Notes: generated by a model from the letters alone, not told the origin. A stretch of 64,000 nucleotides of DNA from Mesodorylaimus sp. YZB2_4 (GCA_030248295.1 JASANH010001446.1:310001-374000); one strand, 5' to 3'. Numbered from the stretch's first letter, positions 38,040 through 50,440 are shown. Translations and numbers: made by a program.

Positions 38040-39719
38040 TTAAGACTTCTTTTTCTTCTTCCACTTCTTACATTCCGTTTCTTGGCTAACAAGTGATTTC
38101 ATCAACGATTTCACTTTCCTTCGTCTTTCCGCGTCAAATTGCTGTTGTTCCAAAAGTTGTTGCCTTGCCAAAAATTCATTATCTTTTCTCAATTCTCGAA
38201 TAGTTCCTCGTAATTCTTTTTTGTATTTCTGCATTAGTTTTTGCCGTTCGGCCGTTTCACCTTTTGCTGTGGGTTTTTTCTTTCGTTCTGGATTGAAATT
38301 GACTTCAATACGAGGTTCTAAGAATTCGATTCCGAGTGATGCTTTTGATTTCTTTGCTTGTGCTGAACTGTGTTCGTCGGACTGAACTGCGTCTGCGTTG
38401 ATTAGTCGTCCTTGAGAATCGTATTGAACGACGAAAGGCTTCTCTTTTTCTTTTTTGAATCGTTGAAAATCGTAAATATCGTCATCGCCAGTAATGTGAG
38501 TCCGTGCGACTTTTTTCGAATGCACTTTCTCCGTCTCAGCAGCGATTTCCGATTCGCCTGGTTCCTTATTGTTGACACCTCCCGATCCGCCATCTTTCTT
38601 CAGTTTATCGGCGCCTTTTGCCGCCTTTGGTTCGAACGTCATCTCGTGCACAAGGCGATCGTAATCCAGCGTTTCTTCCTTTTTCTTGGGAGCCGATGTT
38701 GACGCAGGAGCCTCAATGGCCTTCTCTTTTTGATGAGGATGATGGTGATGGTCATCATCGTCTTTGTCCGTTCGTATCCACTGAGCGACCAAGTTATCTT
38801 TAAGAGCAGCCTTCCATTGCTCGTCTAAATCGGCCGTCAAATCCATGGCTTTCTCCCGTTGCATTTGCAATTCGTATCGAGCCCGTTTAGAATTAGCGAT
38901 CATCTCTTCAATTAATTCTTTTCTCGTTTTCTTTTTCTCGCCTCCGTCTTCTTCGTTTCCGTCAGTTTTGCCTTTTTCATTTCCTCCGCCGAAATGAGCC
39001 AATTTTACAAAGTCGGCTCCGAATCCAGGATTATCCTCGTCATCTTCATCCAATATGGGACGATCATTTAATTTCTCGATTTCAGATAACGCTTTGCCTC
39101 TATGCGTCAAAATCGAATCGACTCCAGAAAGTTGGAAATTTGACGACGTTGCTTCTTCCGGTCCACCTTTGTAACGACGACGACGTTCAGCCGCGAATCT
39201 CAATGCCATTTTCTGATCAGGAGTCAGATTCGCATTTCGTTCACCCAATCGACGATCGACAATTTCATTAGCTTTTCCAAATCGACGATATTCTGTCAAT
39301 AAAGTCCGTTTTCGCTGATCAAAGGAGCGTTGTCGGGATTGCAGCGGCAAGCCAGCAGGTGCTGATTTTTTTCGTTGACCCGCGACCTATAACAATGTTA
39401 GACTCTGCAATAAACAATACACAACAGTTACAGGCAAACCCTACATCTGTCGGATCAGCAAACCTAACCACAGGTTCAGTAGGCAGGGTCAAATGAATGA
39501 CTCATAATTTGGGCAGGACTAGAAATAGTTCGGCAAAAAGCTCAGAAGGGGCTTTAAGGGACTTTTCTAATGAAAAAAATGAAGGCGACTACTTACAGCA
39601 TGCTTCTGTTTATTAAACTTTAATTCGAACGGATTTGGTTTTTTTTCAATCGGTTTCTGCGCTCGTTTTGTTTTCGACACTTTGTCCGACAATTGTTTCC
39701 TACGAGACTTCTTTGACAT
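38040..39719 (-). CDS. NOP14: NOP14-like nucleolar protein, internally short
   Basis: Two exons, 39719-39597 and 39386-38040 (phase 0); 489 aa. The N-terminus has KPNPFELKFNKQKHA, then QRKRTLLTEYRRFGKANEIV and DRRLGERNANLTPDQKMALR, matching the NOP14 start. The middle is charged, with a poly-His patch (DDDDHHHHPHQKE). YDRLVHEMTFEPKAAKG matches the conserved LVxELxFEPKA segment. The C-terminus (KKELRGTIRELRKDNEFLAR) matches the NOP14 end. NOP14 works in the small-subunit processome, making 18S rRNA and 40S subunits. Known NOP14 proteins are about 810-860 aa. Here roughly 350 residues between the FEPKA segment and the C-terminal block are absent, inside one continuous exon. Confidence 0.82.
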
Positions 39720-40230
39720 TTTCTACTGTCGGCTGGCAGTATTTTAGAGTAGTCGAGGTTACAGAGCACTAGAGTTCAAGATATCAGAATTATCCTCATC
39801 GATTGAACAAATCAGCCAGTGAGAGAATGTGATTGATTTGTCCGTTTGACCGGCACGGCTAACAAAAAAATCTCCTAATTCCATGCGTCCGTGATCAAAC
39901 CTAAATGTTCAAGTGGCCAGATCAGCGAAAAGCTACACAGATGCTAAAAAATTTAATACATGAATATAGTGTAGCTAGTTTATTATGATCATATTTCGCC
40001 GTTGAAATGATCACACAAATGAACACAGTTTCTTTATAACATCTGTTTTACCTACGCCAAGCACAAGTAATTTGTTAGCCGTGAATTCCTACCCACACAC
40101 ACACACGCACAGTATCTTAACCCAGACCCCCTCCTTTCCTTCTTTCACTCCTTTTTTGAATAGAGAAGGTTACGGTAGCCGGTATTTCGATAAAAGCAAA
40201 GAAACGAAAAACTACTGTGCGGTAATCGAA
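39720..40230. other. Divergent intergenic region, NOP14 / STAR gene
   Basis: Head-to-head 5' flanks of two genes about 0.5 kb apart; could be a shared promoter region. An ACACAC run lies near 40094. No exon is supported. Confidence 0.4.
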
Positions 40231-42388
40231 ATGCCTCGGAAGCGATTACCGAAATCAGGCAAGACGAAAGGGCGATTTTCAATCTACGCGTCTTCGTCAC
40301 TAATTCGTCAATTAGATAATTACGCGAGGCGAAATGGGTGTGAAACTCGTGGCGAAGGGTTGGAGCATTTGTTGAATTCAGTTTTCATATTTCCGATGGA
40401 TCCTGAATATACGCCTGACTATTTAGAACAATTGGAAAGCGATAAGGCCGAACTATTGGGCATGCCAGATCGATTTCGACATTTGGTACGATTGATCGAT
40501 AAGGGTAAGACGTTATCACCAAATTCAAATGGCTTAGGCCGGTGTCTCGCATGCCTATGACTATGTATGGTCGCAAACCTACCTGGACTTAAAATTTTAA
40601 AAAATTTCAAAATCAATCAAGTTTATCTTTTCCCTGATCAGTTATTCCAGAATCTATGCAAATCGCAATTTTAAAATAATTTGTTTTTTAGAAATTGCGA
40701 AAGTGAAAAAAGTTGTATTTTCCAATGATGTTTCGAAAGCCAATAGCTCAGGGCGCGTGGAAACGGAATCCACAAATGCGGATGGAACGGTCGGTGATGA
40801 GCGAGTAATTGAACCCGTTGGCATGTTGGAGAAAAAGATTTACTTTCCCGTCAAAGAGTATCCAAATGTAAGTTTTCAACTATTGGATAATTCAAAATGA
40901 TCAGGTTTTTTTTCAGTACGATTTCGTTGGCCATATGTTGGGTTCGAGGAATTCCTTGGCTAAAACTTTAGAAAAAACGACTGGTTGCAGAATTTTGGTG
41001 CGAGGAAAAGGCTCCTTGCGTGATAAGAACAAAGTACGAGGATGTCTTCACTTTTTTGGGTCTTTGACTGATTTAGGTATTTGTTTAGGAAAAACGTTAT
41101 CGAGGAAAACCTGGCTGGGAACATCTGAACGAAGATCTGCACGTGTTAATTCAAATGGGCAATTCAGAAGGTGCCGAATCGAAACTCAAAAAAGCGGTGG
41201 AAGAAGTAGTAGAAATTATGATGCCTTTGGTGAGCGAGCGGATTTCCCATTGTTATTTTTAAGGATTCACAATTCGAAATGCCCCGGGGGACCTGATAGT
41301 AAAACTACCTGATTGCAGAGTGACGACGATTTCGAGAGTGTATGTTGGACTTTCGATGAAATTGATAAATTGAAACGGTAGGAAAACTTGCTTTAAGAAT
41401 CTGCTATTTTCTTATTCAAGGCTCGATTTTTTTTGCAGGGCGATAAAAGCATGTAATCCACGAACTCGAGATCAATGGTCAGCGGTGGCAAATTCGATTG
41501 GCACTTCACGATCGTGGGAAGATTGCAAAATGTACGCCGAAACAAAACTTCAATATCGTCCGAAATTGCGTAAGTACTCGAGGTGAAAACGGTTTAAATC
41601 ATGCCGTTACAGTATGTGAAGCTTTTGCTTTAGCTCATTTCTTGGTGCCGGCAGGCCCCTTATCGGCTAAGCGGTTGCCTCAGAAGAAACGGAAAGTTCC
41701 AATGACCAAGCCATCACCTAAAAAACCGTTGCGTGAACAAGAAGAAATTGATCATTTGATGGAATCGGCTGCCGCGAGTGCTGAACCTGATGACATATTT
41801 CAGGATATGCCCCAGCTGGCTCCTACTACGGTAAAGTAGTTTTGTCTGGATCGATACAGTAGCTGTTATTCTTTATTTTAGATTCGAACACTAGTTCCTG
41901 AAAATCCCTCGCTCTCGACTCCGCCAAAGACATTGTCGTATTCTAATCGTTTCGCCAAGTCGGTAACTTCTTCCACGATCTGTCAAGCACCGTCCCGTAG
42001 TGGCGTAGTAGAAGATAGCGCAGCCATGACTATCGGTCCGTTGGCGAGGTGAGTAATGGGCCAAAAACACTGCACAGTTTTAAAAGTTCATGACGCGAAT
42101 ATCAAAGCTCCAAGTGCTAAGGGATAGGAACCCCTCAGTGCATTGCACGGCTAGTATGGTAATGCGTTTTGTTTTAGAAAGCGAGCCGATAGGCTAATTC
42201 GAAAAGTGGAACCAGTGCTGGCCAAAGCGATATTGAAGAAAAGTCTCGCAAAGTGTCCGAGAAAAAATGCGAAACGGGTATCTGCAAAAAATCGTGCGGA
42301 ACTTGGTTCATCATCGAAGGATCTCAATGACGCGTGTGCAGAAGTGGACACGGATGAAGATATTTATATAAATGTAGATGATCTGTAG
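40231..42388 (+). CDS. STAR-family KH RNA-binding protein fused to a SANT/Myb-like domain
   Basis: Nine exons: 40231-40504, 40692-40867, 40917-41033, 41089-41229, 41319-41377, 41439-41569, 41655-41830, 41882-42048 and 42178-42388. All are GT-AG and in phase; 483 aa. A QUA1-like dimerisation region ([20 protein letters not shown]) precedes the STAR KH domain: [38 protein letters not shown] and [17 protein letters not shown]. Such proteins bind ACUAAY-type RNA and control splicing or translation. QUA2 is missing. The frame runs straight into [37 protein letters not shown], a SANT fold resembling KNL2/Mis18BP1 centromere proteins, then a basic region ([12 protein letters not shown]) and an acidic end. 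Two adjacent genes misjoined is the main alternative, but no stop or start separates the parts. Confidence 0.8.
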
Positions 42389-43033
42389 GTGTGGCCTTTA
42401 AGCATATTTTCTTCGAACAATCATAAAAGTGCAGGTGAACTTCCCGGGAGAGCAGGCTTATCGCTTGGTGTCAGTGACGAGATTAATGGCGCATTGCTGA
42501 TGTTGCAATTTTAAATTTGCCACGTCTCAGTATGCATAGTGCGATGGTGTCTGCTAGATAGCGGGAATCAATTTTGCTCGGGCATGTCGCCGCGCGTGGT
42601 TAGCGAGTGCTACCCTACTGTACCAGACAGTACAGTGTATTTGGGTTTGTGGACCACCGCCATATTTGGAGTCTCCATGGTGAACCGGTGAATCAGTAAA
42701 GTATTATGGCTGTTTTGTCGGACTGCTAGGTCCCGGGCACTAGACCTAGGCGGGGAGAGGGTTGGGTGTTCGTCGATCAGTACCCAAGCGTGTTGCTAGC
42801 ATTTGTATCAGAATAGGTCTACCGCTAGAGATCGAAAACTAAAATTTGATGTCCTTTACGCCATAGGCCTGTCTGGCCCAGCTCCTACCCCATTGCCTAG
42901 ATCCTAGTATCTTCGCTTATGCTAGCCCGTACATACTTTTCCTGTTTTCAGCATTCTGGCTACGGCTGCTATTAGGTATCTCACTGGCGGCTGCCGCGTC
43001 ATTGTTGCAAGGCTTGGTAAGAAAAGGCTGGGA
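42389..43033. other. Spacer between the STAR and SID-1-like genes
   Basis: No supported exon. The SID-1-like promoter presumably lies here. The reading frame of SID-1 exon 1 stays open upstream of the chosen Met, so a further 5' exon is possible. Confidence 0.35.
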
Positions 43034-46000
43034 ATGGAAAATTACCAAGCGTTTTTGGTGCTCTCGGTGGTATGGAGTGCCCGTGAAACGGCAGCTGATG
43101 GGCCATCACAAGTCGTCGTACCTGCTCACTTCAACGAAGTGATACAGTCGAATATTAGCTCAAAAGCGGATGGTTTATTGCGGTTCAAATACGAACTGAG
43201 TAATGTGGTAGGTTTATCCGGGCGAAGGTTCCCGTTTTGGCTTGTCTGACAAGACACTTTTTTAGAGTCATGCTGTCGGAGTGCACGTTAAAAGTTCAAA
43301 GTCGACATTGGAGCGACCGCTTCTTGTTGTCGTCAGGCGACAACAAGCAGTGCTTTCATGGCAAGTTCCTTTGCATTTAGAAAACAAGTGAGTCTTTTTT
43401 CTGATGCTGAATCAGTTTCTGCTGCTGCTGCTGCTTCTGCGCTCAGCAACCTACAATTTTCAGGTACAGTTACAACGTCGTAAGTCGAACCTTATGCCCT
43501 CCATCTATCGCCGAGACAGGCTCACCAGATAAATCTCTGACGCGTCTAGATCCCATTTATATCGAATTGAGCACTTCTAATCCAGAACCGATTTCGTTCA
43601 GTGTCGAAGCAAATCTGATTTCAAACTTTCTTTTGATGTAGGATCGTAATTAATTGGCACCCCTGAAATTTTTAATCACTGTTATCATTTCTATTTCCAG
43701 GATGGGCGAACATCGTTATTTGAACGTAAGCCCATCACAGCCGCAGTTTTTCGGGTTTATAATACCTAACGATACGGAACGGGTAATGGTCAATGTGAGA
43801 AGCGATGATTATAAATGTCTTATAGCAGCTATACAGAAGATGGAGGTAAAGAAAGTACACTTTCGAATTTAATTCCTGCTAGCTAATTTTTCTTTGCTAA
43901 TTAGCCGTCGCTAATTATGATCGCTAACTAGTCTTTTCCATTGCAGTGCCCAGTCCCCGATTTGGACACGAATGTTGAATCCGGAGGAACTTATCAATCC
44001 ATTACAACCAAGGGCGTCATTTCAGTTCGACGTAGTCAATTTAGTCAATTCTTCTTAATCTTTGTGACGAACCCTGACGATGACATGTGCAATGGTAAAG
44101 TGAATACTGCTGTTGGTAAGTACACATTCTTCGAATGCTGATTGATTGATCTACGTTTCTGATTCTTCAGATTCTGATCCACTTCGAGTCAAATCGATAG
44201 AAGTCTGGATCGAAGCAGCTCTTCCATGTAAGTCGAACTTGTTAGTTGGTCTTTTTTGTTACAGTTTCTTTTTATAGCCAACAAATATCACATCGGAATC
44301 GTAACTCCGATCATCTCTTTTGTCGCAATCTGCATAATCGCCGTTATTCTTACCCTCTTTCATGGCTACAAGTGAGATTTGTTTCTTCATGCTTTATCTT
44401 TTCTTGAGGCTATTGTTTCAGGGACATGCATAATCCTGAAGTTATCAAAGCCAGGACTTGCGCGTTGGCTGATTGCCGGGAACTATTTCCATTAATTAAA
44501 AGCCACGTGTGTAATGATCGGTTGGGTTCTGATACCAGATCTCTAATTTGTAAGTACAACTTCTGCTACTTTTTGTATTGAGGAAGCGGTGAATTCTGCC
44601 TTTTACAGTGAACGTGAAGGCAGTAACCGTGGATGCGAATACACGGTCAGTGGAAGAAATGGCTTGCGTGTCGACTTCGTGCCCGAATTTGCTTTTGAGA
44701 TACCAGCTTGAATCTTCGACACCGATAAGACGGGATGAAAATAATCAAGAAACTTGCCACAATTTTGACACGGATGCGCTACCTGTAGTGTTCAGTGCTG
44801 ACAGAATCAATGTCACGGTTAAGGTATGTCAAGACTTTTCTCCTGTGCTGTTTCATAAAGTACAATATGATAGCTTTTAGGCCGAAGTCTTTGTCGCTGA
44901 CCTATCGAGGAGAGAGTTCAAAGATCTTGGTCGACAGTACAGTTTGTATCTTTGGTATGTGCAGTATGATCAGCTTCTCGGATGGCCGGCTGCAACGATT
45001 ATGATCTCGTTGCAGGAACGTAATCACGCTCAGCATATTCTTTGCATTGCCAGCCGCTTTGGTAGTGTACACTTATCGGAAGGTAAGAAAATTTCCTCAA
45101 ATTTTCAGTATAGTTCAACTTGTTCTCATTTACCTACCTTAATTCGTGGGGCCCGTCGCTGATCATAAAAATCGACAAAACCGAGTTTATTCACCCCTGA
45201 ATTTCGAAACACGGTAATTACGTGCCTTTTTCGGAAGACCGTACTCCCGCAAGACCTTGGGAACAGACATGCACAGGTTATACAACATGCCGCTTGTGGT
45301 CAAGGCTGCATAGATACTGGATCCAGTTTGACTCACATTCAGTGTGTCAGTCATTAGCACAACGTCGAACGAACTACCGATCATCGAACACAGCACATCG
45401 ACGACACTCCATCAACTCATCACGTGGCATCACTGATTACGTGGCTATCTTCTTCGCCTTCGCTTTGAACGGATCATTTTGAGACAGGAAGGACAATTTC
45501 TCGCTGGGTTCTTTGAAGTCGGAAGTCTGCGATGTGTTTCCCAGCGAGCCCGAGTCGTCGAGTCCCATCGGCTTGCCCGTCAGTCCTCCACGGCCGCGGC
45601 GCTTCTTTTGCGATGGACCTGCCCCGGCAGCTTTAGCTTTTTTGGGAGCAGCGGGAGCGGTTCGACGTTTCGGTGGTTTGGCAGCGGCGGCTGGACGGTT
45701 TTTCGGAGCTGTGGAAGTTGATTCGCCCCCAGTGCTGGCACCAACCGAAGAGGCGGAAGCGTGAGATGTGCCTCTGCGTTGAGCAGACGATGCGGCAGTC
45801 GAATGACCTCGACTAGCACTTGAGGCCACTGTGAAAGCGGGGGCGACGGTCGCTGAGTTTGGGTTGGCCATCGATGCGACGGTCGGCGCGGCTGTCATCG
45901 AGGCAGAGATTGGTCCTGACGCTTCCGTCCGAGACGGCAGAGCCGTCCGAGATTTCTGAGTCGCAGCCGCGCCGATAACCGAGCCCTGCGGCGCCGCCTT

Positions 46001-49000
46001 CTTCTCAGAACCCGCTCCTTGCGGCATTGCTCCACCCGCCGTCGATTGTTGCATCAGTTGCAAGCTCGGCATGGAATCGGGCTTCCTGGAGATCGCGTAG
46101 CCCGGGTGGCCGCCCATGTTCTGAGTGTTGCTCTAGAGGATAGAGGGATGAAAAAGGACACGGGCGCAGGAAATGCTTTATACTTTACATACTCACATAT
46201 TAGTTTCAAGTATTACCTGGAAGCTCATCAGGCGCAGCGGATCGGCTTGGGAGGCGGTTGGAATTGCGGAGACCTCCGTTTGTTGCGGTGGCGGCGGCTC
46301 TGGTTTCGCTGACTCTTCCTTCGGCGGAGGCTCCTCAGGAGCTGGTTCTGGTGGCGGAAGCGGTTGCGGCTGCGGTGGTTCGGTGGCCGAGGCTCCTTCT
46401 TTCTCGTTTTTTTAGCCGGTACAGCAGGCGCATACGATGACTGAAATCGCTAACGTGCCGATCGATACCACACCGACGACGAAGGCCACCATCGACGAAT
46501 TATCCCAGGCCTGATCGTACATCATCACGGGGGCCATGTTCAACACCGATGCACCCAACACTGCACGCACAAGCTTTCTCAGCAAAAATCAAGCGCTGAA
46601 TGACGAGAGTCCCGCGGAAGGGCTGCTTGTCGCTGAAAGAAACTGTAAAGTATGGCACACATGTAGTTCAGGGCTGCGAATGTTGCACATTTTATTCACT
46701 TGCTTGCACCAATGGAGATGGGTTCATAAAAGCGAGACTGAATGTTTGGGAAATCGTCCTGACCGCCCAAGCAGGCTTGACCTACGTCGATTCCCCAGCC
46801 CTAGGCAAGGCTGTGAAAAACTGAAAAATAAGTAAGCATCCTGCCCAGCTCGTGACCAGCGGCGCTTGTTTAATGGTGGGTGGGTACTGATTGGCAAGGG
46901 TCCAAGTCTACCGTATTCATTCTCCTTCGAGTCTCTCTAGAGACAAGGTAGGAACCCAAGATTTATAACCTGCCCAATCATGGAGCCACGAGGGTAGGCG
47001 ATATGTCCACAGAATGGAGCATTGTTCGATGCCTCTTGCCTTGTGCCATTGGAAATTACTTTCCAGCATAGGATGGGAAGGGGCTCGTCTGGGTAAAATG
47101 ATTGTCAAATATGTATTCCTTAGCCCTCGAGTACGCTATATGGTGCGTGACTATGGATAAAGTACACCCCCACCCATGCTTCCCAGCTCCAAGGTGGCAG
47201 CTAGGGTGTGTACTACCCTCGTCAGAAACCCTGTTAACGCTTTCAGGTAGTTCGACAAACGGGCAACGAGGATATCTTGGTCTGCTACTACAATTACCAG
47301 TGCTCTCGTCCTCTGAGACCATTCTATTCGTTCAATGCGTTCTACAGCAATATCGGTTATGTTCTGCTTGGAATTTTGTTCCTGATTTTAGTTGGTATCA
47401 GGTATGGACACTGGTTCGATTCCAGTTGGCTGTGTACTGTAGTGTGCCATGTTTCAATTTAAGGCAGTGGAAGCACTCGCGTCGGTTGAAGGAAAACCTA
47501 ATCTTGGAAACGGTATGATGACCTTTTTTTGCCCTTAAAAAACTGGACACGCGTGTGTTGTGTTCTAGAAGTATGGAATCCCTCAGTATTATGGTCTGTT
47601 TTACGCCATGGGCTACGCTTTAATGATGGAAGGACTTCTCAGCGCTTGTTACCACGTTTGTCCGAACCATACCAATTTTCAATTCGGTTAGTTAACCACT
47701 TGCCGTGTGGCATATTGGTGATTGATGGTGATTTTTTAGATACGACATTTATGTATGTCATAGCGGCTTTGTGTATGATCAAGGTTTATCAGAATCGGCA
47801 TCCGGACATTACTCCGAGCTCACATAGTGCGTACCTGATTTTGGCCTTGGTTACGTTGATTACTATGATTGCAGCGGTAAGCGTGGAGGAAGTGGGTGTA
47901 TAGTTGGAGGAACCGTTCTTTGCATAGTTTTCGCAAAGTAGAAATTTGAAAACTTGTTCCTCCTAGCGATGAATGGCGGGGAAGGCACTTTGTGCAGGCC
48001 AGGTAAAGAGAAGGCCTCTGTAGGCTGATCTGTGGTGATTTTTTAGATATACGGTGACAGCCTCGTGTTGTGGGGTGTCTTTGGTGTAGCCATAATCACA
48101 TTAATCACCATTGCAAGTATTGAGTTCTATTATAACGGGCACTGGAAGTTCGGTAAGCAAGGTGGTATTTTTTAACCACAGATTTTTCACCATTCCCAAA
48201 TTTCAGATCGCCATTCCCTGTCGCGTCTGTGTCGGCGTATTGGCCAGGAATGTCGTGGCGGGCCATCGCTGGAAGCGCTGAAGCCAGTTTATCCTGTAAG
48301 ACTTGCTATGGCTTATCTGGTGTGGGTTACCGTGGTCTTGCCTTTTTAGGATCGAATGGTCTTCCTCGTAATTTGCGTTGTGGTAAACATATTTCTGTAA
48401 GTCCTGGTTTCCTCGATTCTAGAACTGGGTCTTATATACCGCCGCGGGAAAGAGTCTGTCACGGGTTGCTCGGATGAGTTTCAAACAGGTCAGAGCCGAC
48501 AGAGCAATCACCATCTTCTCTTCGAGGCCGCTCTATGGGGCAAACATTCTCAAATACAATCTTACGGGTGGGGAGAGGGCCATATATTGAACCTCACCGC
48601 GATTGGGTTGGAGAAAAAATGGTCTCACTGTGTACCTTTTTAGTGTTATGTGGGGCATCATCAGACCAGAAAAGGCATTCTCAATTGTCTTGATCATCAT
48701 TTTCTTCTCTGACCTTCTCCTTTACTTGGGTTTCTACATCTTAATGAAGGTATCTTTCTGTCGCATAGTAGTGTATTTGGACGTATCAGAGTAACTGATG
48801 GAAAATTGATAATTTTAGGTGTGGCATCGCGAACAGTTCAAAAAACGCGCTATAATTCTTTGGGTTTTAGCAATCGCTGCTTGGGGAGGCGGCTTGGTCT
48901 TCTTTATGAAGCAGGGAGCCGACTGGACGGTAAGAAAGGGGGTCGTGTGGTCACAGTCCAACGTTGAAGGCAGGGAGTAGATGATCTCTTTAACTTGGAC

Positions 49001-49246
49001 AGGTGCCTATGCCTTTGCCACATAGTGTAACAAGGTCTCACCTTCTGCACGAATTAGGTCTTATTTTAGATGACACCAGCACAATCGCGTGAGCTAAACC
49101 ATGACTGCATCCTGTTTGATTTCTACGACATGCATGACTTGTGGCATTTTGTGTCTGCCCTCAGTCTGTTTATATCGTTTATGGCTATTCTGATTATGGA
49201 TGATGGTTTGAAATATACGCATCAGAAGGACATAGCCGTGTTTTGA
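43034..49246 (+). CDS. sid-1: SID-1/SIDT-family dsRNA transport protein
   Basis: I fitted 21 exons: 43034-43207, 43266-43387, 43464-43637, 43701-43845, 43947-44115, 44171-44227, 44278-44371, 44422-44549, 44609-44823, 44881-44954, 45016-45082, 47247-47401, 47464-47512, 47569-47686, 47740-47876, 48047-48152, 48207-48295, 48350-48396, 48644-48749, 48819-48929 and 49070-49246. All phases agree; 837 aa. An N-terminal ectodomain ([27 protein letters not shown]) is followed by TM1 near [15 protein letters not shown]. The multi-helix part has [47 protein letters not shown] and RHPDI, ending [16 protein letters not shown] and KDIAVF. The Ser, His, Asp and HxxxH residues of the CREST metal site are present. 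SID-1 imports dsRNA and supports systemic RNAi; SIDT2 types act in lysosomes. Intron 11 (2.16 kb) hosts an antisense gene. Confidence 0.92.
45437..46537 (-). CDS. Nested antisense gene: small membrane protein with Ala/Pro-rich tail, in-frame stop
   Basis: Lies wholly in SID-1-like intron 11, opposite strand. Exons 46537-46217 and 46132-45437 join in phase 0. The start gives 41 residues: a short N-terminus, one membrane helix ([20 protein letters not shown]) and CACCTG, a likely palmitoylated Cys cluster. A TAA at 46414-46412 follows at once. The same frame then stays open for 65 codons (Pro/Glu-rich), across the intron, and 231 more (Ala/Ser/Thr-rich, with basic KKRRGRGG and PKKAKAAG) to a stop at 45437. 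Either the true protein is 41 aa with a coincidental open tail, or TAA is read through, or one base is wrong, or the gene is a young pseudogene. The family is not recognised. Confidence 0.55.
47096..47164 (-). repeat. 70-bp dispersed repeat, copy 2
   Basis: Inverted copy of 33220-33289, inside SID-1-like intron 11. It shares GACAATCATTTT at one end and CTTTATCCATAG at the other on the minus strand. Confidence 0.7.
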
Positions 49247-50440
49247 TGTCAGTGTTACGCATACTTTTTATGTGATTTGCTTTCCGTGTCTGGGACAGGG
49301 CGTGTATTTTGCTCACATCATCTGTGTTGTGCGGTTAATTGATCTGTTGCCAAAGCACTGTGTTGTGTGTATGTGCGAGTATAGTGTGGAAGAGGATTTT
49401 TTATTTTTTGTGGCAGGTTTTTGGATGCATAATGTGCGTACGTTCTGGGCTGTTATTTGTTTATTGTAAAAAGTGATTGGGAGCGGCCACACTTGCGTCT
49501 TGTCGATCAGAGTGGGCAGGAATCGCGATCGTAAGTGGAAAACAGGGCATGGAGCCCAAATCATGCTGGCATTCACAAAATACACAAACTCTCAGGGGCG
49601 GGGCGAAGGTGGGATATTTGCTCCAGTCGTTTTGCTGATTGACGATGGAGCGTAGGAGTGTTTCTTATGGTTTCGATATGCCAAATGTCGTGACACCCAT
49701 GTGCAAGTTAGGAAAGTCGGGTGCATCAATTCGATGGTCACGACTGCAGTACGTCTGGGGGAGGGGGAATTCGTGAGCCGGGGCATAAATCGCCCATAAT
49801 ACATCAAGGGGGAGGGTTTGGATCCAGTGATCACAGTTATGCTCAGTCCACAGATACCTACATACAGTAACTCCAAACCTACCGTGCCTACAGTAATTTT
49901 ACAATGTTCAGTGAACGCACGTAACCCTCGTCAACCCACCACCTCACGTGGCAGTCCTTGGCGCTCCTGTCCCAGACAAACATCCATGTTTTGTGTCAAA
50001 GTAGCCTTTACTCTGATGACTAACGGAAAGAGACTTCCATGACGACAGCAGTTGCATTTGGTCAACAATGTTGCGCACAGTAGAATTTCATGTTACTTCA
50101 GAATCCCCTTAGGCAAGATTTCGGCAGCCAGTTTCTGACGTAGTGCCAGTCCTTAGTACGTCACTCGCCACTGTGGACAACAAAAACTGTTGCTGAATGT
50201 GATATTTAGGGCACAGTCTTGAGTCATTGTGAAGGATGGAGGGGATGGGACGGAATGCGTGGGATTTAGAGTTTAAAAGCACAGTTTCAAACAAGGCCAT
50301 CATTCACACTTCGAAAAGTAAGCGCAGCAACTGACTGCATTGTTCATTGGACGAACACTTTATCATTTTGCCAAGCGTCTGAGAGGAACTTGAGCTAGTC
50401 AGTATTTTTATCTTATTGCCGACTTTCCAAGCCTGCCAGG
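49247..50440. other. Spacer between the SID-1-like and cathepsin genes
   Basis: 3' flank of the SID-1-like gene (T- and G-rich), then anonymous sequence. No exon is supported on either strand. Confidence 0.4.

Noticed and set aside
45479..45764. Gly/Ser- and Pro-rich plus-strand frames
   Set aside because: Antisense of the Ala/Pro-rich nested gene; composition follows from codon mirror effects.
47402..47463. B-box-like GGTTCGATTCC in the SID-1-like intron 12
   Set aside because: The 62-bp intron is fully explained by splicing and has no room for a tRNA.
48644..48749. Longer version of SID-1 exon 19 starting after GGAG at about 48614 (adding NGLTVYLF)
   Set aside because: That acceptor lacks a pyrimidine tract. 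The CCTTTTTAG acceptor before 48644 is strong and gives a better family alignment in length.
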